Positions 32,584 to 41,226 of a DNA stretch of 64,000 nucleotides are shown here, one piece after another. Source of the DNA: Cladophialophora immunda. Its lineage: Eukaryota; Ascomycota; Eurotiomycetes; Chaetothyriales; Herpotrichiellaceae. Location of the stretch: assembly GCF_000835495.1 (NCBI RefSeq), contig NW_015622542.1:3246485-3310484 (forward strand). Reading direction: 5' to 3'. The notes below the pieces were generated by a model. It saw nothing but the letters and a program-made list of their open reading frames with translations. It made no database searches and was not told where the DNA came from. Position 1 is the stretch's first letter; each line of letters opens with the position of its first letter. Made by a program: the position numbers and the translations under genes.

Positions 32584-33954
32584 ATGGGTGTCGCTCTCAA
32601 GAACTCCGAGAGCCTCGTCTTCATCGGGGCAGCGGGCGGGATGTGCAGCCTCGCCATCGAACGCTTTGCCGCAGTCAGTGACGCCCACCTTGTCCTTACA
32701 GACATCAACACAGACGGACTCGAAGCTTTGGCGAAGACGCTTCCGGCTGGCAGGACCACGACCAAGAAATTGGATCTTTACGACGCGTCTGCCGTGTACG
32801 AGACGATCAAAGACGCAGGACTCGTAGTTCTTGGTGCCGGGCCATATCAGCGAACCTGTGAGCCGGTGCTCACGGTATGCTTGAAAGCCAAAGTACCGTA
32901 CCTCGATTTCGACGACGATGTCGAGTCCACTGTCCAGGCACTGGAGCTTCACGAGCGGGCCAAAAAGGCCGGGGTGCCCTGTTATATTGGCTGTGGCGCA
33001 TCTCCGGGAATCACCAATGTCTTGGCGGTGGACGCCGCAAAGGGCGTGGACTCGGTCAGCACCATTGACGTATGCTGGGTCGTCGGAGACGAGCGGCCCG
33101 GAATGGGCAAGGCTGTCATGGAGCACGCGCTGCACATCGCTGCCGGCCCGTGCTTGACGTGGAAGAATGGGCAGGCCGTTGTCGCCGAGAGCTGGGTTGA
33201 AGCAGCTTATGCCCCTATTCTCGAAGGAGGACGCCACGAAACCCTTCTACACGAAACAGCTCATCCAGAACCCGTCACGCTGCCCCGTCGCTTCCCCGGT
33301 GCCAGCCGAATCCGATGTCTTGGAGGGAATGACCCCGCGCCGTTCAATGGAATCCTACGTGGTATCGGAGATGCAGTCCGCCGCCAGCTCCTTCCGATGG
33401 ACGTCGCTGTGGATTTCATGTGCAGGCTCTATAATCAGGAACTTTCGATTGGAGGTTTGGGAGATGCCTATAGTTCTATTGGAGCCAACCTCCGTGGGGG
33501 CAATGTTACCCTCAACGAGTTGATTCAGCTTCTTGGTAACGCCTCCCAGGCTGTTGGTCCCTGGCGCTATGCCCTGTCGGGTCTGATCGATATTATTCGC
33601 ACCGGCGAAAGCAATGTGTCTGAAGTTCTCAGGTTCCTCCTGTCGGTGGTACAAGGAACGACCATGCCAAACCGGGGTGGCGTAATGGTGAGAGTGGTTG
33701 GAACCAGGGATGGACATCCGACCATATCCATGGTACGGCTTCCAAAGTGTGGTGACAATGCTCGGTTCTTCAGAGACATGGCTTCCACCACTGGCGGCGC
33801 TTGCGCAGCGTTCATGGTCCTCGCCCTGGAGACCCACAGTGCTGATGGCGGCGTCTTTCCTCCTGAAGACTGGGTCGATCCAGATGCTTTTTACAAAGTC
33901 TTCACGCGATTCGGAGCGCCGGCGGATGAGCTTCCGGTCAAATGTACTTACTGA
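32584..33954 (+). CDS. saccharopine dehydrogenase-like reductase
   Basis: NAD(P)-dependent oxidoreductase of the saccharopine-dehydrogenase-like NADP-binding family, 456 residues, single exon. The N-terminal Rossmann fold starts at FIGAAGGMCSLAIERF. Then come VLTDINTDGLEAL as the second strand and VVLGAGPYQRTCEPV, where substrate and cofactor meet. CYIGCGASPGITNVLA begins the catalytic part, as in this family. The C-terminal half is less typical and may form a separate substrate lid. I start at the ATG in ATATGGG because the in-frame upstream codon at 32545 is GTG. In region B it could reduce an imine or oxidise an amino-acid-like intermediate. The substrate is not deducible. Confidence 0.88.
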   Translation: MGVALKNSESLVFIGAAGGMCSLAIERFAAVSDAHLVLTDINTDGLEALAKTLPAGRTTTKKLDLYDASAVYETIKDAGLVVLGAGPYQRTCEPVLTVCLKAKVPYLDFDDDVESTVQALELHERAKKAGVPCYIGCGASPGITNVLAVDAAKGVDSVSTIDVCWVVGDERPGMGKAVMEHALHIAAGPCLTWKNGQAVVAESWVEAAYAPILEGGRHETLLHETAHPEPVTLPRRFPGASRIRCLGGNDPAPFNGILRGIGDAVRRQLLPMDVAVDFMCRLYNQELSIGGLGDAYSSIGANLRGGNVTLNELIQLLGNASQAVGPWRYALSGLIDIIRTGESNVSEVLRFLLSVVQGTTMPNRGGVMVRVVGTRDGHPTISMVRLPKCGDNARFFRDMASTTGGACAAFMVLALETHSADGGVFPPEDWVDPDAFYKVFTRFGAPADELPVKCTY

Positions 33955-34331
33955 TTGCTAAATATACGTATACATTGAAGCTAGTTCATCACCCCAGGTT
34001 TCAGAATCAAGACAGGTAGAAAGCAGAATTAATTGAAGCCGTGATCTATGCGTGGGTATAGGGTTGGGGTGCAGCATGTCTGCCCCTGTATTCTTTGGCA
34101 TAATCTTATCTTCTTCCTACTACCTTTGAACGGAAGCTTTGTTGGTAAGTCGATGGGTATTTCCCCCAAAGCCCGCTTACTATGCAATTCTATGCTTGAA
34201 GCATGCTTTTACAATATAGAAAAAGGTTTTCTCAGAACGATTACTTTGGAAGGATATCGTAATTAATATGCCTAAGTAAGGTTTTTGGGACTACCCGTCG
34301 GCAAGAGGAACACGTCGCGAGTTCCGGTATG
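33955..34331. other. intergenic, convergent 3' ends
   Basis: AT-rich spacer with no recognisable feature. Confidence 0.6.
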
Positions 34332-35328
34332 TCACTGAATCGCAGTGAGACTCTCCTTGCCAAACAAGACCTCCAGAGGACTCCTGAGGTCGACCCAGCC
34401 AAGATAAGGGGCGCTAACATCGTAGCCTAGTTTGGCCTGAATCTCGGTCGGGTACTGAGCAATCTTCTCGGTTGGCACTGCAAGCGGCATGTTCTCTTCC
34501 TGTGGAGGTTCGTTAGCGTTGCGTCAGATAGTGTCAAGAAGGCGCGCTGCTGCTGACCTGTCGGAGATACCCTTTACACATGAAGCATCCAAACAGCAAT
34601 CTCTCCTCATTTTCGGTAGTGTTAGCCGATCCACCGTGATAGCAGGATGCCAGCATGATAAAAGCATCCCCAGGTTCCATTTCGGCGTAGACGACGCCTT
34701 CCTCCGACGGCGGATCCCAAGTGTGCTGGAGATGCGATTTGGGCACAAAGCGAGTTGCCCCGTTTGCTTGGGTGGTCTTTTTTCCGGCCATGAAGAGGCC
34801 AATTGCGGTATCTCGACCAACCCGGTAGTCTTCGCGTGATATCGCAGGCACCACATTGTGGTGGATGGAGTCGTCACGGTGGAGAGCTTGAGCCCGGGCT
34901 CCAGGGGAAATAGAGAACACAGTATGTGCATTCAAGATCGGTTTCGAGATGTGTTCCATACACTCACCCCCGTACCAAGACTTGGAATGTGAGCTGAGCA
35001 GTCGCTCACAAGCCTGTTGATAAACAGAGTCGCCCATGGCCACTTTGATGAATGTGGGAGATTTGCCGGCGAGGCCGCAGACCTTCCGTGTCTCCTTGGG
35101 GAAGAAGTCACCATTCAAAGGTTGATCCATGTCCAAGTACGGGCGGATTTCCCTCTCAATCGCCGCGGCGTCCTCTTTGGACATGAAGTTTCGAACGAAG
35201 CAACCTCCATCACGAACTAGAGCCGCCACCACATCATCCACCGAAACAGATTCTCGATTGAAGCTGCAGACAGAATTGGGCTGGTTGTTGACAGCTTCAG
35301 TCATCAAGATTGGGCCCGATGAATCCAT
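34332..35328 (-). CDS. PhyH-family Fe(II)/2-oxoglutarate dioxygenase
   Basis: Non-haem iron oxygenase of the phytanoyl-CoA dioxygenase family, 312 residues, exons 35328-34558 and 34499-34332 (58-bp intron). The iron triad is visible: His150 and Asp152 in ALHRDD, and the distal His231 in SCYHGGSANTT. It is followed by a small second exon with LGYDVSAPYLGWVDLRSPLEV, an ending often seen in fungal PhyH proteins of secondary metabolism. Such enzymes hydroxylate or desaturate small molecules using O2 and 2-oxoglutarate. I chose the ATG 6 bp after GATATG because the longer frame begins with TTG. Two region B motifs lie 210-260 bp upstream. Confidence 0.92.
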
Positions 35329-35536
35329 ATCTAGATGAATAACGGGAGTATGGGACAAATGTTATTTTGAGGGTAATCAAGCAGAATTGATTCTCAGACA
35401 CTCAACATCAGAATGGCAGATCCAGAGCCCCAGCATATACGAGAAGCCCAAATGGCGATTCAAACCGCACTTTAAATGATAGCGAACTAGTTCACTGTAA
35501 GATTTCCCTTGCATAATGTGTTGAGCTCGTAAACTC

Positions 35537-35544
35537 CGGACCCG
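35537..35544. promoter_or_regulatory. CGGNNCCG palindrome, region B motif
   Basis: CGGACCCG, about 210 bp upstream of the PhyH start. Confidence 0.5.
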
Positions 35545-35587
35545 GGGTTCCACAATTGAAAGAGCCCACAGGCGCTCTAACGAGTCC

Positions 35588-35595
35588 CGGGTCCG
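35588..35595. promoter_or_regulatory. CGGNNCCG palindrome, region B motif
   Basis: CGGGTCCG, about 260 bp upstream of the PhyH start. Confidence 0.5.
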
Positions 35596-35936
35596 CACTC
35601 CGGATCCAACAATTCAGATACTGCTCTGCGAGGTATGACCTCCGGGCATCTCGACAGTTAATTCAGCCCCGCTTGGCAGCCAGCTATGCCACAGCCGGAG
35701 CCTCAGGGAACATTATTGCATGAATGCGACCTCATTGATGTTGCAGTGAGGGAACGCACTGTGTACTTTCAGCACGCCTGGAACCAGACTCGTGCAGTCC
35801 ACGTAAAAGTGTGGGGTGGCTGTCCCACCGTCCCAGACAACACAACACACGCCAGCTGATCACTCGCTTTCAACACAGCCAGGGCCCTAGGTACTCATCA
35901 CAAAATTCGTAGTTGGAGGGATCAATACTGAGACGA

Positions 35937-36246
35937 TCAAAATGATGGTCGCCGTCGCCGGTACCAGTCCCGTAGCCTAGTGTCGATATGAAGGTAAGGA
36001 CTCATGTCGCCCTTCCCGGCTATCGCCCTAGTGGAGTCCATGCCCATGCCCATGAAAGCCCACATGTTCTTCTTGGCCGAACCGAAGTACTCGATCTCAT
36101 AGTCTTCGCAGCGCGGACGCGCGATGCCCTCGATATAGCGGAGGTTGTACCCGGGGCAGACCGCATTGATACGTCTATATTCGTTCTCAGACGTGAGAGC
36201 TGTTTAGGAAGGCTATACGGTAGATATCCTGAGGATAGTTCGGCAT
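35937..36246 (-). pseudogene. C-terminal remnant of a flavin monooxygenase
   Basis: Minus-strand reading gives NAVCPGYNLRYIEG, then CEDYEIEYFGSAKKN and GDMSPYLHID before a stop at 35939-35937. The C(E)DY(E)IEY pattern followed by a GMGMDS-like segment is what I expect near the C-terminus of Baeyer-Villiger-like monooxygenases. Upstream, from a possible ATG at 36246, the reading PNYPQDIYRIAFLNSSHV continues it only after a one-base frame change near 36190. The catalytic two-thirds of the gene (both Rossmann folds) is absent. It is therefore a broken leftover, distinct in sequence from the intact monooxygenase at 24416-25941. Confidence 0.6.
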
Positions 36247-36429
36247 GATTCTGCACTAATACCTCCCTTTAGGCAATTCGTATGTCAGCTTGGGGACAGT
36301 CGAAGACCTCTACAGCCTTCTATTTGCCCTTGCAGAGAGGATCGTGTCACACAAAATAGGAAATAGGTTGCAATGGCTTTGAGAGATCTCTAGTCTTGCC
36401 CGGTTCCTGTTAACCGACCTCGCTTGCCT

Positions 36430-37347
36430 TCAGGGGAGCTTGGTGGTTCCTGCGATTGTTTCGACCAGACTGCTCAGTTCCTCTGCTGCTCCGCCTTGCG
36501 AAATCCTTGCCTGCAACAGCTTCAATAAAGGCACCGACACTGCTTCGCTCGACACCATTTGCTCCTGATCGGTCTTCATGAGGAGTTCGACTACTTGTGC
36601 CATCGTATCCAAGCGAACCCCGTCGCCCTTGGTCACATAGTCCCTCTCATCGATCTGCTTCGCTAAGTCTCCAAAAATGTTGGGGCAGTCTTGCGTGAGG
36701 AATGGGCGGATCGCGGTTGACATATAGCGCTGCGCCTCCCCAGGAGCATATGTGTCTGAGGACTTCAGGACCGCCATTGCCTGCAGGAAGCCGAGAGTGA
36801 TGCCAGAGAACACGTTGCCCACAACAATCTCGTGCAAGGTGGCCAGAGTTGGGTCGGCCCCAAGATAATCTACCTGACCAAACGAGGCTAGTTCTCGGCG
36901 AACAGAGTCAAAGGCCCGTTCGTTACCGCTGTAGGAAAGGGTTATATCGGGCGAGCCGAGATACGCTGGCGTTGAAGGGATGTGCCCACGTATATAGGCC
37001 GAGAATTTCAACCTCGCCACCAGTTCTTGAGCCCTCCTGGTCTGCGAAAGAGTGGCGGAAGTGAAGTCAACCAGGACACGGTCCTCACAATCTTCCGGGT
37101 TGAGGCCCTCCAGGACTTCGTACAACGCTGGCGCGCTAACCAGGCAGGTCACACATAGGTGCGGGCTACTTTGAATGCATTTGCTGGCTGAAGTCGTGGC
37201 GAAGGCGCCCAGATCGGCAAGCGGTTGAGCTTTCGCGATCGTCCTGTTCCACACGGTGGTCTTGTATCCGGCTTTTATCGCCGCACGTGCAAGTGCGGCT
37301 CCCATGAGCCCTAGCCCCACGATTGATATCGAATGCGGAGTCGCCAT
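36430..37347 (-). CDS. imine reductase-like / beta-hydroxyacid dehydrogenase-fold enzyme
   Basis: NADPH-dependent reductase of the 6-phosphogluconate-dehydrogenase/beta-hydroxyacid fold, 305 residues, single exon. The cofactor loop is GLGLMG (11-16). It is followed by TTVWNRTIAKAQPLADLGA, where the WNRT/KA..L...GA pattern is that of imine reductases and glyoxylate-reductase relatives that prefer NADPH. A long inter-domain helix (VVGNVFSGITLGFLQAMAV) precedes the helical C-terminal dimerisation domain. Imine reductases reduce cyclic C=N bonds. Together with the amine-type permease and saccharopine-dehydrogenase-like enzyme this hints that region B handles a nitrogen compound. It is divergent from the FAD oxidoreductase. 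Confidence 0.85.
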   Translation of the reverse strand: MATPHSISIVGLGLMGAALARAAIKAGYKTTVWNRTIAKAQPLADLGAFATTSASKCIQSSPHLCVTCLVSAPALYEVLEGLNPEDCEDRVLVDFTSATLSQTRRAQELVARLKFSAYIRGHIPSTPAYLGSPDITLSYSGNERAFDSVRRELASFGQVDYLGADPTLATLHEIVVGNVFSGITLGFLQAMAVLKSSDTYAPGEAQRYMSTAIRPFLTQDCPNIFGDLAKQIDERDYVTKGDGVRLDTMAQVVELLMKTDQEQMVSSEAVSVPLLKLLQARISQGGAAEELSSLVETIAGTTKLP

Positions 37348-37807
37348 GCCTGCGGGCTGTGGTTTCGCAGAGAGGGAGATCTTCGGGTGCGATTGTTTAG
37401 GGGAACGTATGGTCTATCCACTGAAGTAGTTTCAACGTAAAGGAGGATAAAGGAAAGCCTGGTGTCAGGCGTGAAACTCGTGGGCTCAGAAGATCGAACC
37501 GAGCGCTTACTCCTCGTTCAAAGTATCAGGAGCTGCTCGGTCGCACCTCAACTTCAACTCGCGCAATTGCAGAGTAGAATTGAATGTCGAATGTCCATCT
37601 ATTTGTATGATAGGGGTGTCGTGAAGTGGGCATTGAAACAAATACTTGCGAGCTTGTACGGAAACTACCACCATTGCCCCGCCCAGCACAACCCCTTTAG
37701 GCCTCATTCTGCTCGCTGCACATATACGCCCGAGGCCCGAAAAGTTCAAGCTTTAAGTTGGCTGTGGTGGTCCTCCAGTTGTTGTGTAATAGGAAGCTGA
37801 TTATCCG

Positions 37808-37815
37808 CGGCTCCG
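37808..37815. promoter_or_regulatory. CGGNNCCG palindrome, region B motif
   Basis: CGGCTCCG, 220 bp before the ATG at 38028. Confidence 0.5.
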
Positions 37816-37862
37816 GCTTGCTGGTAGTTCAAGGATAACTCAGCAACTTCCGATGAGAAAGC

Positions 37863-37870
37863 CGGACCCG
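37863..37870. promoter_or_regulatory. CGGNNCCG palindrome, region B motif
   Basis: CGGACCCG, 165 bp before the ATG at 38028. Confidence 0.5.
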
Positions 37871-38027
37871 AATGTGCATTGTCAAACCCTCGAGAACCAT
37901 GCAAGTGTCCTGATTCCGAGGAATGGCCGCTGGAGCAAATACATTAAGTCAATGTCCTACGTTCGAGAAGGCTACGACAGTTTCCTATTTGTCACCTCAG
38001 GACGACAGGAAAGACTGCGATACGACC

Positions 38028-39827
38028 ATGGCGACCTTCCCCAGCTCAGGACTATTGGTGGAGGCTGAGGCATTCGATGATTTCGGCGGCTGGATCCTGG
38101 ATTCACAGTTCGATCTTGAGATGGGCTCACCGTATCTCCTTGCGCACGGCAATGGTAGGCCGGTTGCGGATGCCACGACCATCATCAATGTTGCAACTGC
38201 CGGAAAATATAATGTCTGGGTCCGCACCAAGGACTGGGTGCCCGGCTACCACCCAGGGAGATTTACACTTAAGATTAACGGAATCGCCCTGGATACTGAG
38301 TTCGGTGCCAATGATTTGGACTGGAATTGGCAGGCTGGGGGATGCGTACGGCTTTCCCGCGGTGAAACGAGGCTCGCGCTGCACGACTTGACTGGTTTTT
38401 GCGGCCGCTGTGATGCAATTTATCTCGGCTGCGACAGTACACCTCCGCCCGAGGAGGTTAACGAGGCCACACGGACATGGCGGCGGCGGCTTCTTGGACT
38501 TCCAGATGAACCAGCCCCCCTGGAACCTTTTGACGTTATCGTTGTCGGAGGCGGCGTGACAGGGGCTGCTGCCGCGCTCACGGCCGCACGACTTGGAGAC
38601 CGCGTCGCTCTCGTCCAGGATCGTCCCGTTTTGGGAGGCAATGCGAGTGTAGAGCTTGGACTCAGACCACGCGGTGTATGGGGACCCCTGATCGAAGAGC
38701 TGGCAGAACGTCACCCTGACGGTGACTTGGTTGCGAAATCTTTACTCGATGCTGAACCAAGCTCATCACTTTTTCTCGAACACACTGTCTACAACGCAGT
38801 CACTTCGGGCTCTAACATTGTGTCTATCGATGCTCGCGATGCTCGCAGTGGTCGGGAAATACGACTTTCTGCTAAAGTGTTTATCGACTGTTCAGGGAGA
38901 GCCTTGTTTGGACGATATTCGGGTGCAGAGACTCTCTTTGGCCAGGAGTCAAGGGCCGAGTATGGTGAGAGCCTCGCTCCTGAGCACCGCGTGGAGACGC
39001 ATCACGGAAACACAGTCTTTTTCCGCACGCGGCTGGCCGCCTTGCCTGTTCCCTTTCCTCTTGTCCCGTGGGCAACAGAGGTGGCTAAGGATTTCAGCGA
39101 TCTTCGTGGTCAGCTGAAGAAGCCCGGTCTTGATAACGGAGATGGTCCACTGGTATTGAACCACCAGCCAGACCCAAAAATCCGTAAACGAATGATGGGC
39201 CCTTACACCCACTTCTGGGAGTACGGGCAACAACTCGATCCTTATACACAGGGTGAGCGTATCCGTGACCACCTACTTCGGGCCATTTACGGTACATTCT
39301 CCAATGTCAAGACTATGGAGCCGAAAAAATATGCTAATCTCGAGTTTGACTGGGTTGCTTTCGTCGCTGCACAAGGCGAATTTCGACGATATAAAGGCGA
39401 CCACGTTCTCACCGAAAACGACATTCGAGCGCACAAACACTTCGATGATACTGTTGTATTAAACAGGGGTGCGTTCTGTCTCCATTACCCAGGCCATGAG
39501 AAGTATTCGTTCCGGCTTAAATACTGGGAGTGGGATGAACGGGACCGCAAAAACTACGCCATCCCATTTCGCTGTCTGTATTCCTGCAATATCTCGAATC
39601 TGATGATGGCAGGTAAACACCTGAGTGTCACTCACGTTGCAGGATCTTCGACCAAGTTCATGGGCAACGGTGGACAGCACGCCATTGCAACGGCAGCTGC
39701 AGCCCACCTGTGCAGAAAGTACCGTACTAATCCTCGAGGAGTTTACCAAAATCACATAGTGGAACTTCAGAGAATCGCAGGAAGATTCACCGGGTTAAAC
39801 TATGACATACCTGCAAGCCGTTTGTGA
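38028..39827 (+). CDS. two-domain FAD-dependent oxidoreductase with peroxisomal SRL end
   Basis: Intronless, 599 residues from the ATG in ACCATGGCG (634 from the upstream ATG at 37923). Residues 1 to about 145 look like a carbohydrate-binding-type beta sandwich (EAEAFDDFGGW, NVWVRTKDWV, ALHDLTGFCGRCDAIYL). Then a short linker leads to a Rossmann FAD domain with GGGVTG at 174-179 and ALVQDRPVLGGNASVE, as in the FAD_oxidored family of bacteria. The C-terminus has NLMMAGKHLSVTHVAGSSTKFMGNGGQ, a normal end for that family. The last residues SRL form a canonical PTS1, so the enzyme should be peroxisomal. The architecture is familiar to me from soil bacteria rather than fungi, and the lack of introns fits a transfer. 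The substrate is unknown. Confidence 0.88.
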   Translation: MATFPSSGLLVEAEAFDDFGGWILDSQFDLEMGSPYLLAHGNGRPVADATTIINVATAGKYNVWVRTKDWVPGYHPGRFTLKINGIALDTEFGANDLDWNWQAGGCVRLSRGETRLALHDLTGFCGRCDAIYLGCDSTPPPEEVNEATRTWRRRLLGLPDEPAPLEPFDVIVVGGGVTGAAAALTAARLGDRVALVQDRPVLGGNASVELGLRPRGVWGPLIEELAERHPDGDLVAKSLLDAEPSSSLFLEHTVYNAVTSGSNIVSIDARDARSGREIRLSAKVFIDCSGRALFGRYSGAETLFGQESRAEYGESLAPEHRVETHHGNTVFFRTRLAALPVPFPLVPWATEVAKDFSDLRGQLKKPGLDNGDGPLVLNHQPDPKIRKRMMGPYTHFWEYGQQLDPYTQGERIRDHLLRAIYGTFSNVKTMEPKKYANLEFDWVAFVAAQGEFRRYKGDHVLTENDIRAHKHFDDTVVLNRGAFCLHYPGHEKYSFRLKYWEWDERDRKNYAIPFRCLYSCNISNLMMAGKHLSVTHVAGSSTKFMGNGGQHAIATAAAAHLCRKYRTNPRGVYQNHIVELQRIAGRFTGLNYDIPASRL

Positions 39828-39876
39828 AGGATGGGCACGTTACTTATAAGAGGTATGCTGGCTCGTGATTCATACG

Positions 39877-39952
39877 ATTTGAGTAGTCTTCACAGAAACT
39901 GAGCAGAACGCTGAAGATGTTGAGGTTATAAGTTCAAATCCTATCTCGAGCA
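39877..39952 (+). pseudogene. tRNA-Phe(GAA)-like relic
   Basis: A 76-base stretch folds roughly as a tRNA. The 3' half is good: CTGAAGA anticodon loop with GAA (39910-39916), T-arm with the B-box-like AGTTCAAATCC, acceptor strand CTCGAGC and discriminator A. GAGC-A-GAACG before the anticodon matches the D-stem and anticodon-stem positions. The 5' half is poor: the acceptor strand ATTTGAG pairs at only part of its positions with the 3' strand, and the A box lacks the GG. Differences are mostly C-to-T and G-to-A. Most likely a decayed tRNA or tRNA-derived repeat. Confidence 0.35.
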
Positions 39953-41226
39953 TTAGTGAGCAGGATTCAGCTCCTGGAAGAGCGAACTGTGTAGCCAGTA
40001 TCTCTCCAAAACTCGGTGATGTTGAGGGAGTCATCGGCTCTAAGATCTCGACAGACCAGATTCTTTGGACCCTAAGTCTAGGATGATAACCTTGGCCCTA
40101 GCGCGAGCATAAGCTGGATAACTACATGATTACGCCCCTTTATAACACCAGCACGGCGAAGATTCTCTGGGCGACGCTCGAGCCCTTCCATAAGCTTTCC
40201 AAACTGAATTTCCGAAGAAGTCAGGAGCGCCTTAGCTGTTCTCTGAAGCAGGTGCCGCTCCCAAAAACCCAAAGATGCTGATGGGAGTAAGAAAGAGCCC
40301 AATGAGTCCATTGACGGCGATTCACGATCATACACTGTCGCTCGATCGGGAGCCACAGTCCTGGGGCGGCGAAATAGTTGACTGTCCACCAGCAGGAATC
40401 TCTCGTCAACCTACGGCCGGGGTGGTCTCTGGAACATGTCTCAGAAAATCCCTTCCTTGTGGACCAGACCCCGACTGAACTTGGGACCAAATCTGACTCG
40501 GAATTATCGGGATTGTGTCAGCGATGTCATTCACCATACATCTATATCAAAGACACAATGGTTCTGAACCACACTTGATGGGCCCAAACGCGAGTGGATC
40601 GACAAGCAATGGTTTAACATCCAGCTACGCCACGTCGTCGATTTGGCTTTCACAGGTCTGGCGATATCGAGTATTGTGTGATGGCTGCCGAAAATGAAAG
40701 GACGTAGTACTGTCTCTCTCAGTCCACAGAATGGAGGATAATCTTCATGGATTGAAAAACCTTCCTCTGAAAGAGGACGACAGCCACATCTATTTTTAAG
40801 CCCGCTGCATCCTTTGGAGTGTTACTCCCCAATCCACGTCCATCGGCATCCTAGTTAATAGTGGGAAGGCTCACACATCTGGAACAAAAGCTTGGGTTGG
40901 TGGCGGGCAAAAAGGCAAAAGATGGTGAAATGACAGATTGTGTAGGCTTCACCTGGACTTCCTTCCACTCGAATGCAACCAGTGCTACCCTTGCTTATGT
41001 TTACGAGAAGAAGTTTTGCCGAGCGCATGGGAACCCGTATATGAGGGAAAGCCATGCAAATCGAATGGTCACGGAAGCGGGGTGGGCGACGGAGCATACT
41101 TCATCGACAAAGAATCCCTCAAGAGGTTAATGACATGCGGAAGTGGGTGGTTCATGATTGAAATTTTGTTTATATCCGACACCGCTCACAAATAGGCACA
41201 TCGCTGTGGCGAGAATATACTCTTTG
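39953..41226. other. intergenic, possibly decayed sequence
   Basis: Several open frames of 60-100 codons but none with a recognisable domain. A plus-strand frame at 40938 contains WEPVYEGKPCKSNGHGSGVGDGAYF, which reads protein-like but is unassigned. It borders the enoyl-reductase pseudogene and may be part of the same decayed locus. Confidence 0.4.

Larger units (their letters stand above)
35329..35936. other. promoter of the PhyH gene
   Basis: Contains CGGNNCCG sites at 35537 and 35588. No coding feature. Confidence 0.55.
37348..38027. other. divergent promoter, imine-reductase-like and FAD oxidoreductase genes
   Basis: About 680 bp shared upstream sequence with CGGNNCCG sites at 37808 and 37863. 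An in-frame ATG at 37923 could extend the FAD protein by 35 residues, but the ATG at 38028 has a better context. Confidence 0.6.

Noticed and set aside
39877..39952. Functional tRNA-Phe gene
   Set aside because: The 5' acceptor strand and A box are too degraded, so it is reported only as a relic.
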